A stretch of 64,000 nucleotides of DNA, taken from Paenibacillus sp. FSL R5-0345 (GTDB taxonomy: Bacteria; Bacillota; Bacilli; Paenibacillales; Paenibacillaceae). The DNA lies in assembly GCF_000758585.1 (NCBI RefSeq), contig NZ_CP009281.1, positions 1,054,001 through 1,118,000 on the forward strand. Reading direction: 5' to 3'. How positions within the stretch are numbered: the first letter of the stretch is position 1; the number at the start of each line of letters is the position of its first letter. The position numbers were made by a program, and so were the translations under genes. Shown piece after piece: positions 45,783-53,293 of the stretch. The notes beneath the pieces are model-generated. The model made no database searches, was not told the DNA's origin, and saw only the letters and a program-made list of their open reading frames with translations.

Positions 45783-46109
45783 TTAGGCAAACAGATTGCC
45801 TAAGTACATCGAATAAACCCAGTGAATATAAGGAATTTCAAAGTGTTTCCTTAAAGAAAAAGATTAAAAATATTAATATATTATTCATTCACTACTTGTG
45901 GGAGAAAAAAATATTACTTTTTGCCATCGCACAACTTCGTTGTGCAACGTCTTAAAAGTAACATTTTGTTTCCCCACTTTTCTAAATAAATAGTTGTGTT
46001 ATGTAACAATCACTCACAGTAAAGATATTATTTTATGCAATGTAACCCAAACGATTCGAAAAGCAGAGCGTTCGAATCGTGGACAAGGACATGGAGCGAA
46101 GCGGTGTCC
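45783..46109. other. Structured non-coding region with several inverted repeats
   Basis: Perfect stem-loops: TTAGGCAA/TTGCCTAA (45783-45803), a two-tier stem TTACTTTT..GCACAA-CTTCG-TTGTGC..AAAAGTAA (45914-45961), ACGATTCGAA/TTCGAATCGT (46051-46080), and GGACA/TGTCC (46087-46109). They fill the gap after the helicase-like gene. This could be a transfer origin, a single-strand origin or a structured RNA. No open frame of note is present. Confidence 0.55.
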
Positions 46110-46203
46110 GCGTCAGGCACTTTGAATCCTAATTAGAATAATACTTTATTCGGCTTTCGTAAGTATAGCAACTAACAAATAGGTTGTGAAAATGAGCGGA
46201 TCA

Positions 46204-46227
46204 TGGTATCATACCAATATATATAAT
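46204..46227 (+). promoter_or_regulatory. Palindromic operator and -10 box before a 22-codon frame
   Basis: TGGTATCATACCA (46204-46216), a perfect palindrome about its central C, stands 5 bp upstream of TATAAT (46222-46227). A repressor bound here would block the promoter. The -35 is weak. Confidence 0.5.
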
Positions 46228-46251
46228 TCTCAACGAAAGAGATGATCCAAT

Positions 46252-46320
46252 ATGAATCTTCATAGGTATCAGATTCCCAAGACTAACTTAAACGTTTTTG
46301 ACAAGCAGAGTGGCTACTAA
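46252..46320 (+). CDS. Possible 22-residue peptide gene
   Basis: ATG 46252 opens a 22-codon frame (MNLHRYQIPKTNLNVFDKQS, then GY and stop). AGAGATGAT precedes it, with a -10 box and palindromic operator further upstream. Its last codons lie inside the 5' arm of a strong terminator, so it would be a tiny monocistronic transcript. It may be a real small peptide or a regulatory RNA in which the frame is incidental. Confidence 0.35.
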   Translation: MNLHRYQIPKTNLNVFDKQSGY

Positions 46321-46338
46321 GCTACTCTGCTTTTTTAT
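46304..46338 (+). terminator. Terminator of the small transcript
   Basis: AGCAGAGTGGCT / AGCTACTCTGCT stem with a 4-nt loop and TTTTTT. Confidence 0.88.
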
Positions 46339-46455
46339 TTTGAAAAATTGGTAGTGTACTTTATTTAGTACCTTTAAGGGAGGTGGTATGAATGTAGTTT
46401 ACTGACCCAAAACGATATGAATAACACAATTTAATCAGAGAGGATTGGTTTAAGC

Positions 46456-46905
46456 ATGAAAACCACAAGATCAATAGACAACAAGGGTGATAACTTCCCT
46501 GTTAGTGAGAATCAAATGTTTATAGGACAAATAGCATCTTCTCCTGCTGTTGGGAAAATATTTGCTAAGAGAACTGAGTATTTGTCTGTAGTTAAGGAAT
46601 TTAAGGAAGCAATTGAATTTCTCGGATTATCTAATCAAAGAAAAAACTCTACCGCTATCTTAATTTTAAAGAGTAATACTTATATTGAGATTGTTGAAAG
46701 AGAAGACTGTATTTTCCTAAATGTAAGCTTTAAAGGAGATAAAGCTGGATTCTCTGGATTAACTGATACAAAGGGATTCGGTTATAGAAAATTCTTGGAA
46801 AGTTACAAGCGACAACCCTCTATAATGGTTGCTCTGATTTGTGAAGAGACTAACGAGGAAACACTTTTTTTAGGAGTGAAAAATGTCAAACTAACGACTC
46901 TATAG
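46456..46905 (+). CDS. Hypothetical island protein (149 aa)
   Basis: A 149-residue soluble protein with no membrane segment or recognised motif (core NSTAILILKSNTYIEIVEREDCIFLNV). AGAGAGG lies about 11 nt before the ATG. It precedes the operon of DnaA-like genes by 78 bp and reads the same way. Function unknown. Confidence 0.7.
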   Translation: MKTTRSIDNKGDNFPVSENQMFIGQIASSPAVGKIFAKRTEYLSVVKEFKEAIEFLGLSNQRKNSTAILILKSNTYIEIVEREDCIFLNVSFKGDKAGFSGLTDTKGFGYRKFLESYKRQPSIMVALICEETNEETLFLGVKNVKLTTL

Positions 46906-46983
46906 GCATAGTAGGTAGCTTGATACTTTAAAGATGAGTCTGAATAAAACATCGGTTTTATTTATACCATAGGGGGTCTTTAA

Positions 46984-47700
46984 ATGGAGAGTGAAGAACG
47001 TAGTAAGCAAATAAATGCGAAGTTCGAGAGTATTCTTCCAAAGTTATGGCAGAAGTCTCGAGAAAACGTTGAAACTTTGAAAATTGAGTATATGAAGACC
47101 CTGCATACGAAGCTTTTAGATGTTATACGAAACCAACTCACTATTCCAGCATTCTATAATTACTTCACAGGTTTTAGTATAGAAGATATATCAAGTGATG
47201 TAAGCATCATATTTGGAACCAATACTACTCTAAAAAAGGAAATATTGGAGTTTGAGTATTTGTCATTGCTAAGAACAGCGTTGACAAGCATAACAGGAGT
47301 TGATTATGAGATTTCGATTGTAGTCAATGAGGAAAACTCTGTTCCCGAATCCCTTGAGGGCAAGACTCTTGAAGAACTATGGATAATGGCATACGGAGAG
47401 AAGGATTTAGAAGAACGGAAAGCATTACATCAGAAGAGGAAGTTAAAGTCAGATTACGGTGAAGGAGAGATTAATTTAACTGATTGTCTTATGTGCGGTT
47501 GCAATGAGGTTCCAAATACTGATATAAGTATTGAACTAAAACTTGGAGGAGCATTGTTTATTGACTCCACTTTCAGGGGAGCCAAATGTACACAGTGTAA
47601 TGAAATGTATTTTAATACTCCCACATCAGATTATATATTAAAACTCGCCAAAGTCTTTGATGAACTATTTCCTGAGCAGATTTCAAGAGAGGTGAAATAA
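46984..47700 (+). CDS. DnaA domain-I-like protein with C-terminal zinc-binding motif
   Basis: A 238-residue protein. Residues about 38-113 follow the pattern of DnaA domain I: LLDVIRNQLTIPAFYNYFTGFSIED, a beta strand DVSIIFGTNTT, then LKKEILEFEYLSLLRTALTSITGVDYEISIVV (compare the family form with nptF.kdWLe.rY..lI..al..ltg..y.i.fvv). There is no AAA+ or DNA-binding domain IV of DnaA. The C-terminal half carries CLMCGC and KCTQC, a likely zinc ribbon. Translation is coupled to the next gene (TAATG). DnaA domain I binds helicase loaders and regulators, so this could redirect or block the host initiator. Assignment is by eye. Confidence 0.6.
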   Translation: MESEERSKQINAKFESILPKLWQKSRENVETLKIEYMKTLHTKLLDVIRNQLTIPAFYNYFTGFSIEDISSDVSIIFGTNTTLKKEILEFEYLSLLRTALTSITGVDYEISIVVNEENSVPESLEGKTLEELWIMAYGEKDLEERKALHQKRKLKSDYGEGEINLTDCLMCGCNEVPNTDISIELKLGGALFIDSTFRGAKCTQCNEMYFNTPTSDYILKLAKVFDELFPEQISREVK

Positions 47701-48005
47701 TGCACGAAGCACAGATGATTCAGGAGCGACTTAATCAACTTAACGAGAGTGTCAATGAATTGACTGACAATGTACTTTCAATTGTGTCTTATACAGATGA
47801 ACGACTCAAAGCAATTGAAAAATTGATGTGGAAGATCGAGAGTAAATTGGTTGACCAAACTACAATCTTAAATTTGTTATCTGAAAATGAATTGATAGAT
47901 CAGTTAGTAACACGGAAATATCATATGGATCGAGTTATACCTTTTCATCTCATGAGCCAAAAAGACAGATTAGAAACCATTGAAGCAATGAATGATGAGC
48001 TTTAA
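47700..48005 (+). CDS. Small coiled-coil protein of the DnaA-like operon
   Basis: A 101-residue protein starting at the overlapping TAATG after GAGGTGAA. The first 60 residues are heptad-rich (IQERLNQLNESVNELTDNVLSIVSYTDERLKAIEKLMWKIESKL), indicating a coiled coil. No known family is recognised. Its position between two DnaA-domain-like genes suggests it works with them, perhaps as an oligomerising adaptor. Confidence 0.7.
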   Translation: MHEAQMIQERLNQLNESVNELTDNVLSIVSYTDERLKAIEKLMWKIESKLVDQTTILNLLSENELIDQLVTRKYHMDRVIPFHLMSQKDRLETIEAMNDEL

Positions 48006-48013
48006 ACAAGAAT

Positions 48014-48484
48014 ATGCCTATGAGCCGATTTGAGATAGTTTTTGGTACGAAACCAACTTATGCCTTGGAGAATGTTTTCGGAGCGGATACAACAACAGGG
48101 AAAGATTGGCTTGAAGTTCATTATGAATCAAGGATTAGAACTATATTGAAGACTATAACGAATATTGACTATAAGGTTTCATTTGTACTTAGAAGTAAAG
48201 AAAACAGAAATGAAGGGGATAAGATGTATAAAGACGTGGTTCTGGTAAGACCAGCCAACAATTTTAAACTGTTGCTCGAATTTGAAGGCAGAGAATTTCG
48301 AGTGTTTGATTTTCTAGCATATGGAAAAACTAAAAAGGGATTACCTTTGGAGATTTTAAATAACATAAACTTGTTTGAGAGCGTCAAGCTTGACGGAACA
48401 GGAACTATCTATTGGGACAATAAGTATGATCTTGCAATTGAATTTTTATATAATACAAGTGTTTTGGTATCAGAACTACTCTAA
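48014..48484 (+). CDS. Partial DnaA domain-I-like segment fused to a DUF2442-like domain
   Basis: A 156-residue protein. Residues about 10-60 resemble the second half of DnaA domain I (NVFGADTTTGKDWLEVHYESRIRTILKTITNIDYKVSFVL) and are also like the protein at 46984-47700. Residues about 70-156 match DUF2442 (DVVLVRPANNFKLLLEFEGREFRVFDF, then LFESVKLDGTGTIYWDNKYDLAIEFLY). The frame is closed by a stop at 47996, so no longer N-terminus exists here. The ribosome site is weak (ATG 48014 or 48020). A strong bidirectional terminator follows. Confidence 0.6.
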   Translation: MPMSRFEIVFGTKPTYALENVFGADTTTGKDWLEVHYESRIRTILKTITNIDYKVSFVLRSKENRNEGDKMYKDVVLVRPANNFKLLLEFEGREFRVFDFLAYGKTKKGLPLEILNNINLFESVKLDGTGTIYWDNKYDLAIEFLYNTSVLVSELL

Positions 48485-48550
48485 GGAGCAGAAGGTTAAT
48501 GACTTCAATGGAGATTAGCTAAACTGTTATATGATAGTTGTGTAAACGTC

Positions 48551-48586
48551 AATAGCCCTAATCTTGTTATTAAGATTAGGGCTATT
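48551..48586. terminator. Bidirectional terminator before the resolvase gene
   Basis: A perfect 15-bp stem, AATAGCCCTAATCTT (48551-48565) and its complement (48572-48586), with a 6-nt loop, between convergent genes. Confidence 0.85.
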
Positions 48587-48595
48587 AAAGTATAA

Positions 48596-49207
48596 TCACT
48601 TTCTAAGCTCCATCATTGACTTTTCTAGCTTCTTTAGTTCAGCGTACAATGTAGCTTTAGGTATGCCAGTGGACTTGATGATTTCGCTTACTGTCAGTCC
48701 ATTTGTCTCGCGTTCGGCATACAGATTCAAAGCACGTTTGATGATGCTTGCATCCTTTGCAGGACGACCCATATGAGTACCTTTAGCTTTAGCTCGTTCT
48801 CTGCCTTCTGTTGTGCGGTCTACTATCAAGTCTCTCTCAAATTGTGCAAATGAGCCTAGCATGTTAAACATTAGTGTTTGCATAGGACTAGCCTTTTCAA
48901 CAGCTTCAAAGTGTAGATTGTCCTTCAAGAACTTCACATTGATACCTCTAGCAAGCAAGTCATTGACGATCCTGTTCAGGTCGATGATGGAACGCGCTAA
49001 ACGGTCGATCTTGGTTACGACTAGCGTATCGCCTTCTGACATGTCTTCTAATAGTTCTTTCAATGCAGAACGCTTCTCTGTGGATGTTCCAGTCACTTGC
49101 TCATGATAGATGTTAGCGCATCCTGCTTCTTTAAGAAGTAGCTTCTGAGTCTCTAGTCCATTGTCCTGCCCAATTGTCGATGTTCTAGCATATCCGTACA
49201 TTGTCAT
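48596..49207 (-). CDS. Serine recombinase (resolvase/invertase family)
   Basis: A 203-residue small serine recombinase. The catalytic Ser is residue 10 (YGYARTSTIGQD). DTLVVTKIDRLARSI and the E-helix region FAQFERDLIVDRTTEGRERAKAKGTHMGRP are typical of Tn3/Hin types. The C-terminal helix-turn-helix is LTVSEIIKSTGIPKATLYAEL. It starts after ATGGAG on the minus strand. It could resolve multimers of the island or invert a segment; it is a second recombinase beside the integrase. Confidence 0.92.
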   Translation of the reverse strand: MTMYGYARTSTIGQDNGLETQKLLLKEAGCANIYHEQVTGTSTEKRSALKELLEDMSEGDTLVVTKIDRLARSIIDLNRIVNDLLARGINVKFLKDNLHFEAVEKASPMQTLMFNMLGSFAQFERDLIVDRTTEGRERAKAKGTHMGRPAKDASIIKRALNLYAERETNGLTVSEIIKSTGIPKATLYAELKKLEKSMMELRK

Positions 49208-49223
49208 TGTAATTACTCCATTC

Positions 49224-49263
49224 GTCTAAAAGTTTATTAACTTCTATACAATACATTTTAGAC
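49224..49263. repeat. Inverted repeat upstream of the resolvase (possible res subsite)
   Basis: GTCTAAAA (49224-49231) and TTTTAGAC (49256-49263) form an inverted repeat of 40 bp overall; a further TCTAGAC follows. Resolvase sites commonly lie next to the resolvase gene with this kind of spacing. The rest of the 362-bp gap is AT-rich without a visible gene. Confidence 0.4.
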
Positions 49264-49569
49264 TATCTTCTAGACTATTACAAGTACAAATGTTTCAGAC
49301 TTCTAAATTGTTTTCACCCTATGGCAAAAGTCGAAACTTATGGACAAATATACCAATAGATAATATGATTCGTAATTAAATATTTTTTCAAAATAAACAA
49401 TAACATGATTTTATTGGCAACATAAGGAATGAAGAATATTACTCGAATAAAAGTTTCAGTAAAAGAATTTCAAAATAGAGTAACCAGAGTTGGATATGGG
49501 AGAAACTTATGACATACAGGAGTTTAAAACTCCGAACCAATATAAACAACAACAAGGGGATACAAAATT

Positions 49570-50184
49570 ATGAAGAAATTACTTGCATCAGCTTTTCTTT
49601 TATTGGCTCTTACTGCTTGTAGTACCAATAATTATGCCAATACAAATACTGATATTGAAGAAGTTGTCGTTGAACCGAAGGCAAGTTGCGATACAGGAAC
49701 ATTAACAGATCAAATTTTCTGTTTGCTAGATGAGTCGGAATATTCAGAAGTATCATTCCGCATCGGTTACAATAACAAGCAAGATGAAAAGGTGTATAAA
49801 ATGTTTAGGGATTATTCAAAAATCATGGAGAGTCCTGATGCAAGTTCCTCAGATGAGGATTTAAGAGTGCAATTATTAATGGGTAATTTGGTTGAGCAGG
49901 GTGTCTTAGATGCAAATAAAGCACTACCACATATCCAAACATTAAGTGATATGGTAATCAAAAAAACAAATGAGAGTATTGCAAAAAATCAAAAAATACT
50001 AGACGAGATGTACTATATTCCAGATATTGGTATGACCGAAGATGAAGTTCTCTCGTCTAAGTGGGGTAAACCTAAAGATGTTAATAGAACAACTACTGCA
50101 TATGGAGTTAGCGAACAATGGGTGTATTATGGGGGAAGATATGTTTATCTTGAAGATGGTATTGTGACTAGCATTCAAGAATGA
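49570..50184 (+). CDS. Lipoprotein with SmpA/BamE-like C-terminal domain
   Basis: A 204-residue lipoprotein: signal peptide MKKLLASAFLLLALTAC with the lipobox LTAC (Cys 17). The C-terminal 60 residues (PDIGMTEDEVLSSKWGKPKDVNRTTTAYGVSEQWVY) follow the BamE/SmpA-like beta fold often seen in phage and island proteins. It is exposed on the cell surface. AACAAGGGG precedes the ATG. Its role in the island is unknown; surface exclusion is one guess. Confidence 0.78.
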   Translation: MKKLLASAFLLLALTACSTNNYANTNTDIEEVVVEPKASCDTGTLTDQIFCLLDESEYSEVSFRIGYNNKQDEKVYKMFRDYSKIMESPDASSSDEDLRVQLLMGNLVEQGVLDANKALPHIQTLSDMVIKKTNESIAKNQKILDEMYYIPDIGMTEDEVLSSKWGKPKDVNRTTTAYGVSEQWVYYGGRYVYLEDGIVTSIQE

Positions 50185-50429
50185 GAGAAAAAGAGATACT
50201 ATGTTCTCAATAAAACTCGTATTTTATTTATACAGAAAGCTCTGAGATTATCTATTAGGGTTTAATATAGACAACAAGTAATGCTCTGTACAGGGGCGTT
50301 CTACTTCTTGAATTGGTCATAAGAAAAGCCCAAGGATGCTTCCTTTGGAATGTTTAGATATAATTTCAAGACATTCTATGCTATACGAGGAAGATAAGTG
50401 GAAAGCTGTAGATACAATATACAAGGATT

Positions 50430-50456
50430 AGTCACTCAATATGAGTGGCTTTTTGT
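50430..50456 (+). terminator. Terminator-like hairpin in the 920-bp gap before rnlA
   Basis: AGTCACTC / GAGTGGCT stem (one G-T pair) followed by TTTTTG. Confidence 0.65.
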
Positions 50457-50620
50457 TATGTAGGAAAGGGAGGGGATGGTTTACAGTTGGAAATTGATTG
50501 TTGTTGTAACGAAAAACTGGTACACATACAGCCAGATACTCAATAGTGTTTTGAAGTACTATTTTAGTGTTTTGATTTTCCCAACTTTCCCAAAAAAACA
50601 TAAGCTGAGGGCATAGTGAT

Positions 50621-50636
50621 ACCTATAGATATAGGT
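50621..50636. promoter_or_regulatory. Palindrome in the gap before rnlA
   Basis: ACCTATA-GA-TATAGGT is a perfect 7-bp-arm palindrome. It lies in the 920-bp stretch 50185-51104, which has no convincing gene: a 74-codon frame on the minus strand (50664-50888) has no ribosome site and odd composition. Confidence 0.35.
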
Positions 50637-51036
50637 GTAAGATTATATAGTGAAAAACATTATTCAAGACGGTAAAGCAAAGAGATAACAGCGGTACAGT
50701 TCATTGGTATGTTGGAACATAAAATGAACACATTCTGTAAGAACGTGAAGGAATAATGGAAACAAGCATAATAAAAAGCTGATTCCACTAGAAGCATTTT
50801 TGGTATTCTTCTTTAATTTGTCAGGCTTGGTTTTAGAGCGATATTTGGTTATAAGTGAATTTCGACAGTTTGTAAATAGTGAGAACAAAGGTACTATAAG
50901 TACCTCTTCACCTTAGCCTTCATTAAGAAAGCATTGAAGCCTGATATTCAAAATGTGTGTTAGAAAAATAATGTGAAGAGAGTGGAACAAGTGTTCTACA
51001 AACAGTATACCTGGTATAATCTATTAAACTCTTTAT

Positions 51037-51065
51037 TTGAAAGTGTGTAAGTGATACAATAATAT
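51037..51065 (+). promoter_or_regulatory. Candidate promoter of rnlA-rnlB
   Basis: TTGAAA (51037-51042), 17-bp spacer, TAATAT (51060-51065), 39 bp before the rnlA start. Confidence 0.4.
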
Positions 51066-51104
51066 AGCCGTTCCATATAATAGAAAAGTTGGGAGATAGG
51101 GTTA

Positions 51105-52178
51105 ATGAGCAATTTTCTTAAAAACCTTAACTTAGATAGGTCTAAGATAAAAGAACAGGTAGTAGAGTATTGTACAGAGGAGTTTACAACTTACTCTGTT
51201 TCAGATATTAGGCATATGAACAATACATTGTATAGATGTGATGTGAGCGGGGATACTAAAGAAATAGTGGTCGACTTTTACTTTAAGGGTAATGGAACCA
51301 CTACAATTAAACCTGTTGGACAAAATCCTGATGATTCATTTAAAATTGGATTGTATCTTAAAACAAATCTTTGTAATACTAATACTGCAGGGGCGTCGTA
51401 TTCAATTCAAAGTGTAGAAAATGAGGTTGTAACTGTTCTCATAGAATATCTTCTTGAATTAAATGGTGTTGCAAAAATAAATGAAGACGTAACTGATTTA
51501 TATACACTTTATAAGTTTAAAAGTTTACATGGAGATAAAGTAGTAATTAAATATTTTATAAATAAGCGACTACAAATACAAGGCAAGCCATTATATTTGT
51601 ATCAAGAGATTACGTGCTTCTTAGCTGAGTATTTCCCTTTTGAAGATATTGTAAAAGCACAATCCGATTTTTTTAGTGTATCAATCACAAAAGAGGATAT
51701 ACAAGAGGAGTTTGACAACTTACTTCCAAGTTCTAAAGACTTCTTAGGTGAACGGTTAAAATCTATTTTATCTCCTGCTTTAGCTTATAGACAAATTGAC
51801 ATCTCCCTTCCCGACTATACTGGTTTTGTATTTCCAGTATTGCGTGCTTTGGAGGGATATATAAAATTACTCTTCCAAACGAAGAACATAAGAATTAAAA
51901 AGAGAAATGGTTTTGATGAATATATATTTTTCGATGGTCAAAAACACTTCCTTCGACCTGAAACAACTATTCAAATAAATTGTCCTGATACTTGTCACGC
52001 AATCGAAAGGTCTTTTAATTACTTCAACGAGCATAGAAATGAACTATTCCATGCAGATGGAATAGATGCTAATATAAGACTTGTGGAAACAAAACAAGAA
52101 GCAGTACGTATAATAGATAAAACTTTTCAAATTATTGAAGAGACCTATACATCTATTCCAGTCCAATCCTCAGTCTAA
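51105..52178 (+). CDS. rnlA: RnlA-like toxin (RNase LS type, HEPN endoribonuclease)
   Basis: A 357-residue protein that aligns by eye with E. coli RnlA over its length: NLDRSKIKEQVVEYC and VDFYFKGNGTTTIK at the start, LQIQGKPLYLYQEITCFLAE in the middle, and LPDYTGFVFPVLRALEGYIK near the end. The HEPN catalytic motif R-x4-H is present as RNELFH (Arg 311, His 316), and the Glu that completes the E. coli active site matches Glu 250. RnlA is an mRNA-cutting toxin that stops T4 development when its antitoxin is lost. The antitoxin-like gene follows after 24 bp. It is the last operon in the island, next to attR. Confidence 0.85.
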   Translation: MSNFLKNLNLDRSKIKEQVVEYCTEEFTTYSVSDIRHMNNTLYRCDVSGDTKEIVVDFYFKGNGTTTIKPVGQNPDDSFKIGLYLKTNLCNTNTAGASYSIQSVENEVVTVLIEYLLELNGVAKINEDVTDLYTLYKFKSLHGDKVVIKYFINKRLQIQGKPLYLYQEITCFLAEYFPFEDIVKAQSDFFSVSITKEDIQEEFDNLLPSSKDFLGERLKSILSPALAYRQIDISLPDYTGFVFPVLRALEGYIKLLFQTKNIRIKKRNGFDEYIFFDGQKHFLRPETTIQINCPDTCHAIERSFNYFNEHRNELFHADGIDANIRLVETKQEAVRIIDKTFQIIEETYTSIPVQSSV

Positions 52179-52202
52179 CTCAATCAAAGGGAGGGTTTTA
52201 AC

Positions 52203-52562
52203 TTGAAGACATTTAAACTTCAAAAAATAGAGGACCAGTCAGTATACTCATTTTTAATCTTGTCCACAAGTTATCTCAATCCTTTAGACGACTTGGATGA
52301 ACTTGAAGACACACTGGGAAATGAATTTTGCGGAAAGATTCTGTTTGATTTACTGCTCTCTAATGGAAACTCCTCTAATAGATATATTGAAGCTAACTAT
52401 AATGGGAAGTCTTTTGATTACGCTAGCTTTAAAATTCCGAATACGATCGATAAGAAGGTAAGGGATATCTCAACGTATTTTTATTCTAATAATGAACAAT
52501 TTTTGAATAGTAATGTCGTTAGTAATGCATTTAAGTTCCTTCTCAAAAAGGGGCTTGTATAA
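52203..52562 (+). CDS. rnlB: RnlB-like antitoxin
   Basis: A 119-residue protein matching RnlB: YLNPLDDLDELEDTLGNEFCGKILFDLLLSNGNSSNRYIEANYNGKSFD corresponds to the NPLSSVNEIE..TGEILFDLLCANG..NRF block of E. coli RnlB. It starts at TTG 52203 after AAGGGAGGG. It neutralises RnlA by direct binding in the known system. Gene order toxin-antitoxin is the same as in E. coli. A terminator follows. Confidence 0.85.
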   Translation: MKTFKLQKIEDQSVYSFLILSTSYLNPLDDLDELEDTLGNEFCGKILFDLLLSNGNSSNRYIEANYNGKSFDYASFKIPNTIDKKVRDISTYFYSNNEQFLNSNVVSNAFKFLLKKGLV

Positions 52563-52568
52563 ATAAGA

Positions 52569-52614
52569 AGGTCTCTAGTCTCTTTGTAACTTAGAAGAGA
52601 TTAGGGACTTTTTA
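52569..52614 (+). terminator. Terminator of rnlA-rnlB
   Basis: AGGTCTCTAGTCTCTT pairs with AAGAGATTAGGGACTT using several G-T pairs, followed by TTTTATTT. Confidence 0.78.
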
Positions 52615-52850
52615 TTTCGGATAATGACTTTATTAATAATTGTCGATGCAAGAAATAATCAGGGATTCTCACGTCTGAATTTTTCCTTGTAATGATTAAA
52701 TATGCTTAATTATTCGGTTTACAGAACTATATCATATGACTACTTTACATAAACATATCACCACTTTATAATTGAAATTGCAACATTAATACGAGAAGTA
52801 GTCTATATTCTTTAGATAGTGAATAAACGTGATTATACCAATAGATGAGC

Positions 52851-53005
52851 CGTTCTGCTCTTCAAAACGCTGCATCTGTAGCGGCTATGTTCTTGACTAC
52901 TGAAGCAGTAATTGCTGACAAGCCAGAACCAGAAAAACCAGGTATGCCTGACATGGGCGGCATGGGTGGAATGGGCGGCATGATGTAATAAGGCTGATTA
53001 AGCCT
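52851..53005 (+). repeat. attR: right 155-bp direct repeat (displaced groEL 3' end)
   Basis: An exact copy of 42356-42510, including the last 46 codons of groEL, the stop, and 17 bp beyond. Upstream of it there is no groEL sequence. This is the right junction of the island and holds the displaced original groEL end, followed by groEL's own terminator. Confidence 0.93.
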
Positions 53006-53023
53006 TGAAATAGGGATGGATTA

Positions 53024-53069
53024 GAGGCTTCTCATGAGTTCATTGAACTTGTGGGAAGCTTCTTTTTTT
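53024..53069 (+). terminator. Original groEL terminator, now outside the island
   Basis: GAGGCTTCTCATGAGTT pairs with AACTTGTGGGAAGCTTC (some G-T pairs), followed by TTTTTTT. It lies 18 bp after attR, where the groEL terminator would be in an uninterrupted chromosome. Confidence 0.82.
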
Positions 53070-53174
53070 GTGGTGTGCCTAGAAAAAACACTTGTAAATG
53101 GCTGCATCATAAAGCAGTTTGATTTAATTTTAAGATAGAGAATAGATTAATTTAAGAAAGTTAAATAAATGCAC

Positions 53175-53203
53175 TTGAGCTTTCACTCTAGTGAATATAT
53201 AAT
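53175..53203 (+). promoter_or_regulatory. Promoter with operator in its spacer, ROK-regulator operon
   Basis: TTGAGC (53175-53180), 17-bp spacer, TATAAT (53198-53203). The spacer contains TTCACT-CT-AGTGAA (53182-53195), a perfect palindrome and likely repressor site. A hairpin AGGTC/GACCT (53212-53227) is in the leader. Confidence 0.6.
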
Positions 53204-53293
53204 AAATGTAAGAGGTCGTTTCAGACCTGTATTTTTTTTAATAATTATTTAACTTACTTTATTAATTAAATTAAATAAAAGTATGGAGGACCT

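Larger units (their letters stand above)
42511..53005. mobile_element. Genomic island integrated in the 3' end of groEL (10.5 kb)
   Basis: Bounded by perfect 155-bp direct repeats, with a tyrosine integrase 118 bp inside the left end. The content is more AT-rich than the flanks and lacks housekeeping genes. Gene order: integrase, 10-bp repeat array, HTH protein, helicase-like ATPase, hypothetical proteins including two DnaA-domain-I-like ones, serine resolvase (reverse strand), lipoprotein, rnlA-rnlB. No phage structural or conjugation genes are seen, so it would need help to move: a mobilizable or satellite-type element is the best reading. Confidence 0.9.

Noticed and set aside
50664..50888. 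74-codon gene on the minus strand in the island gap
   Set aside because: No ribosome site, no neighbour on that strand and a composition that looks like random AT-rich sequence.
52851..53005. A groEL pseudogene or second groEL
   Set aside because: The copy stops abruptly at the same base where the repeat with the true groEL begins, and its flanks fit an attachment site.
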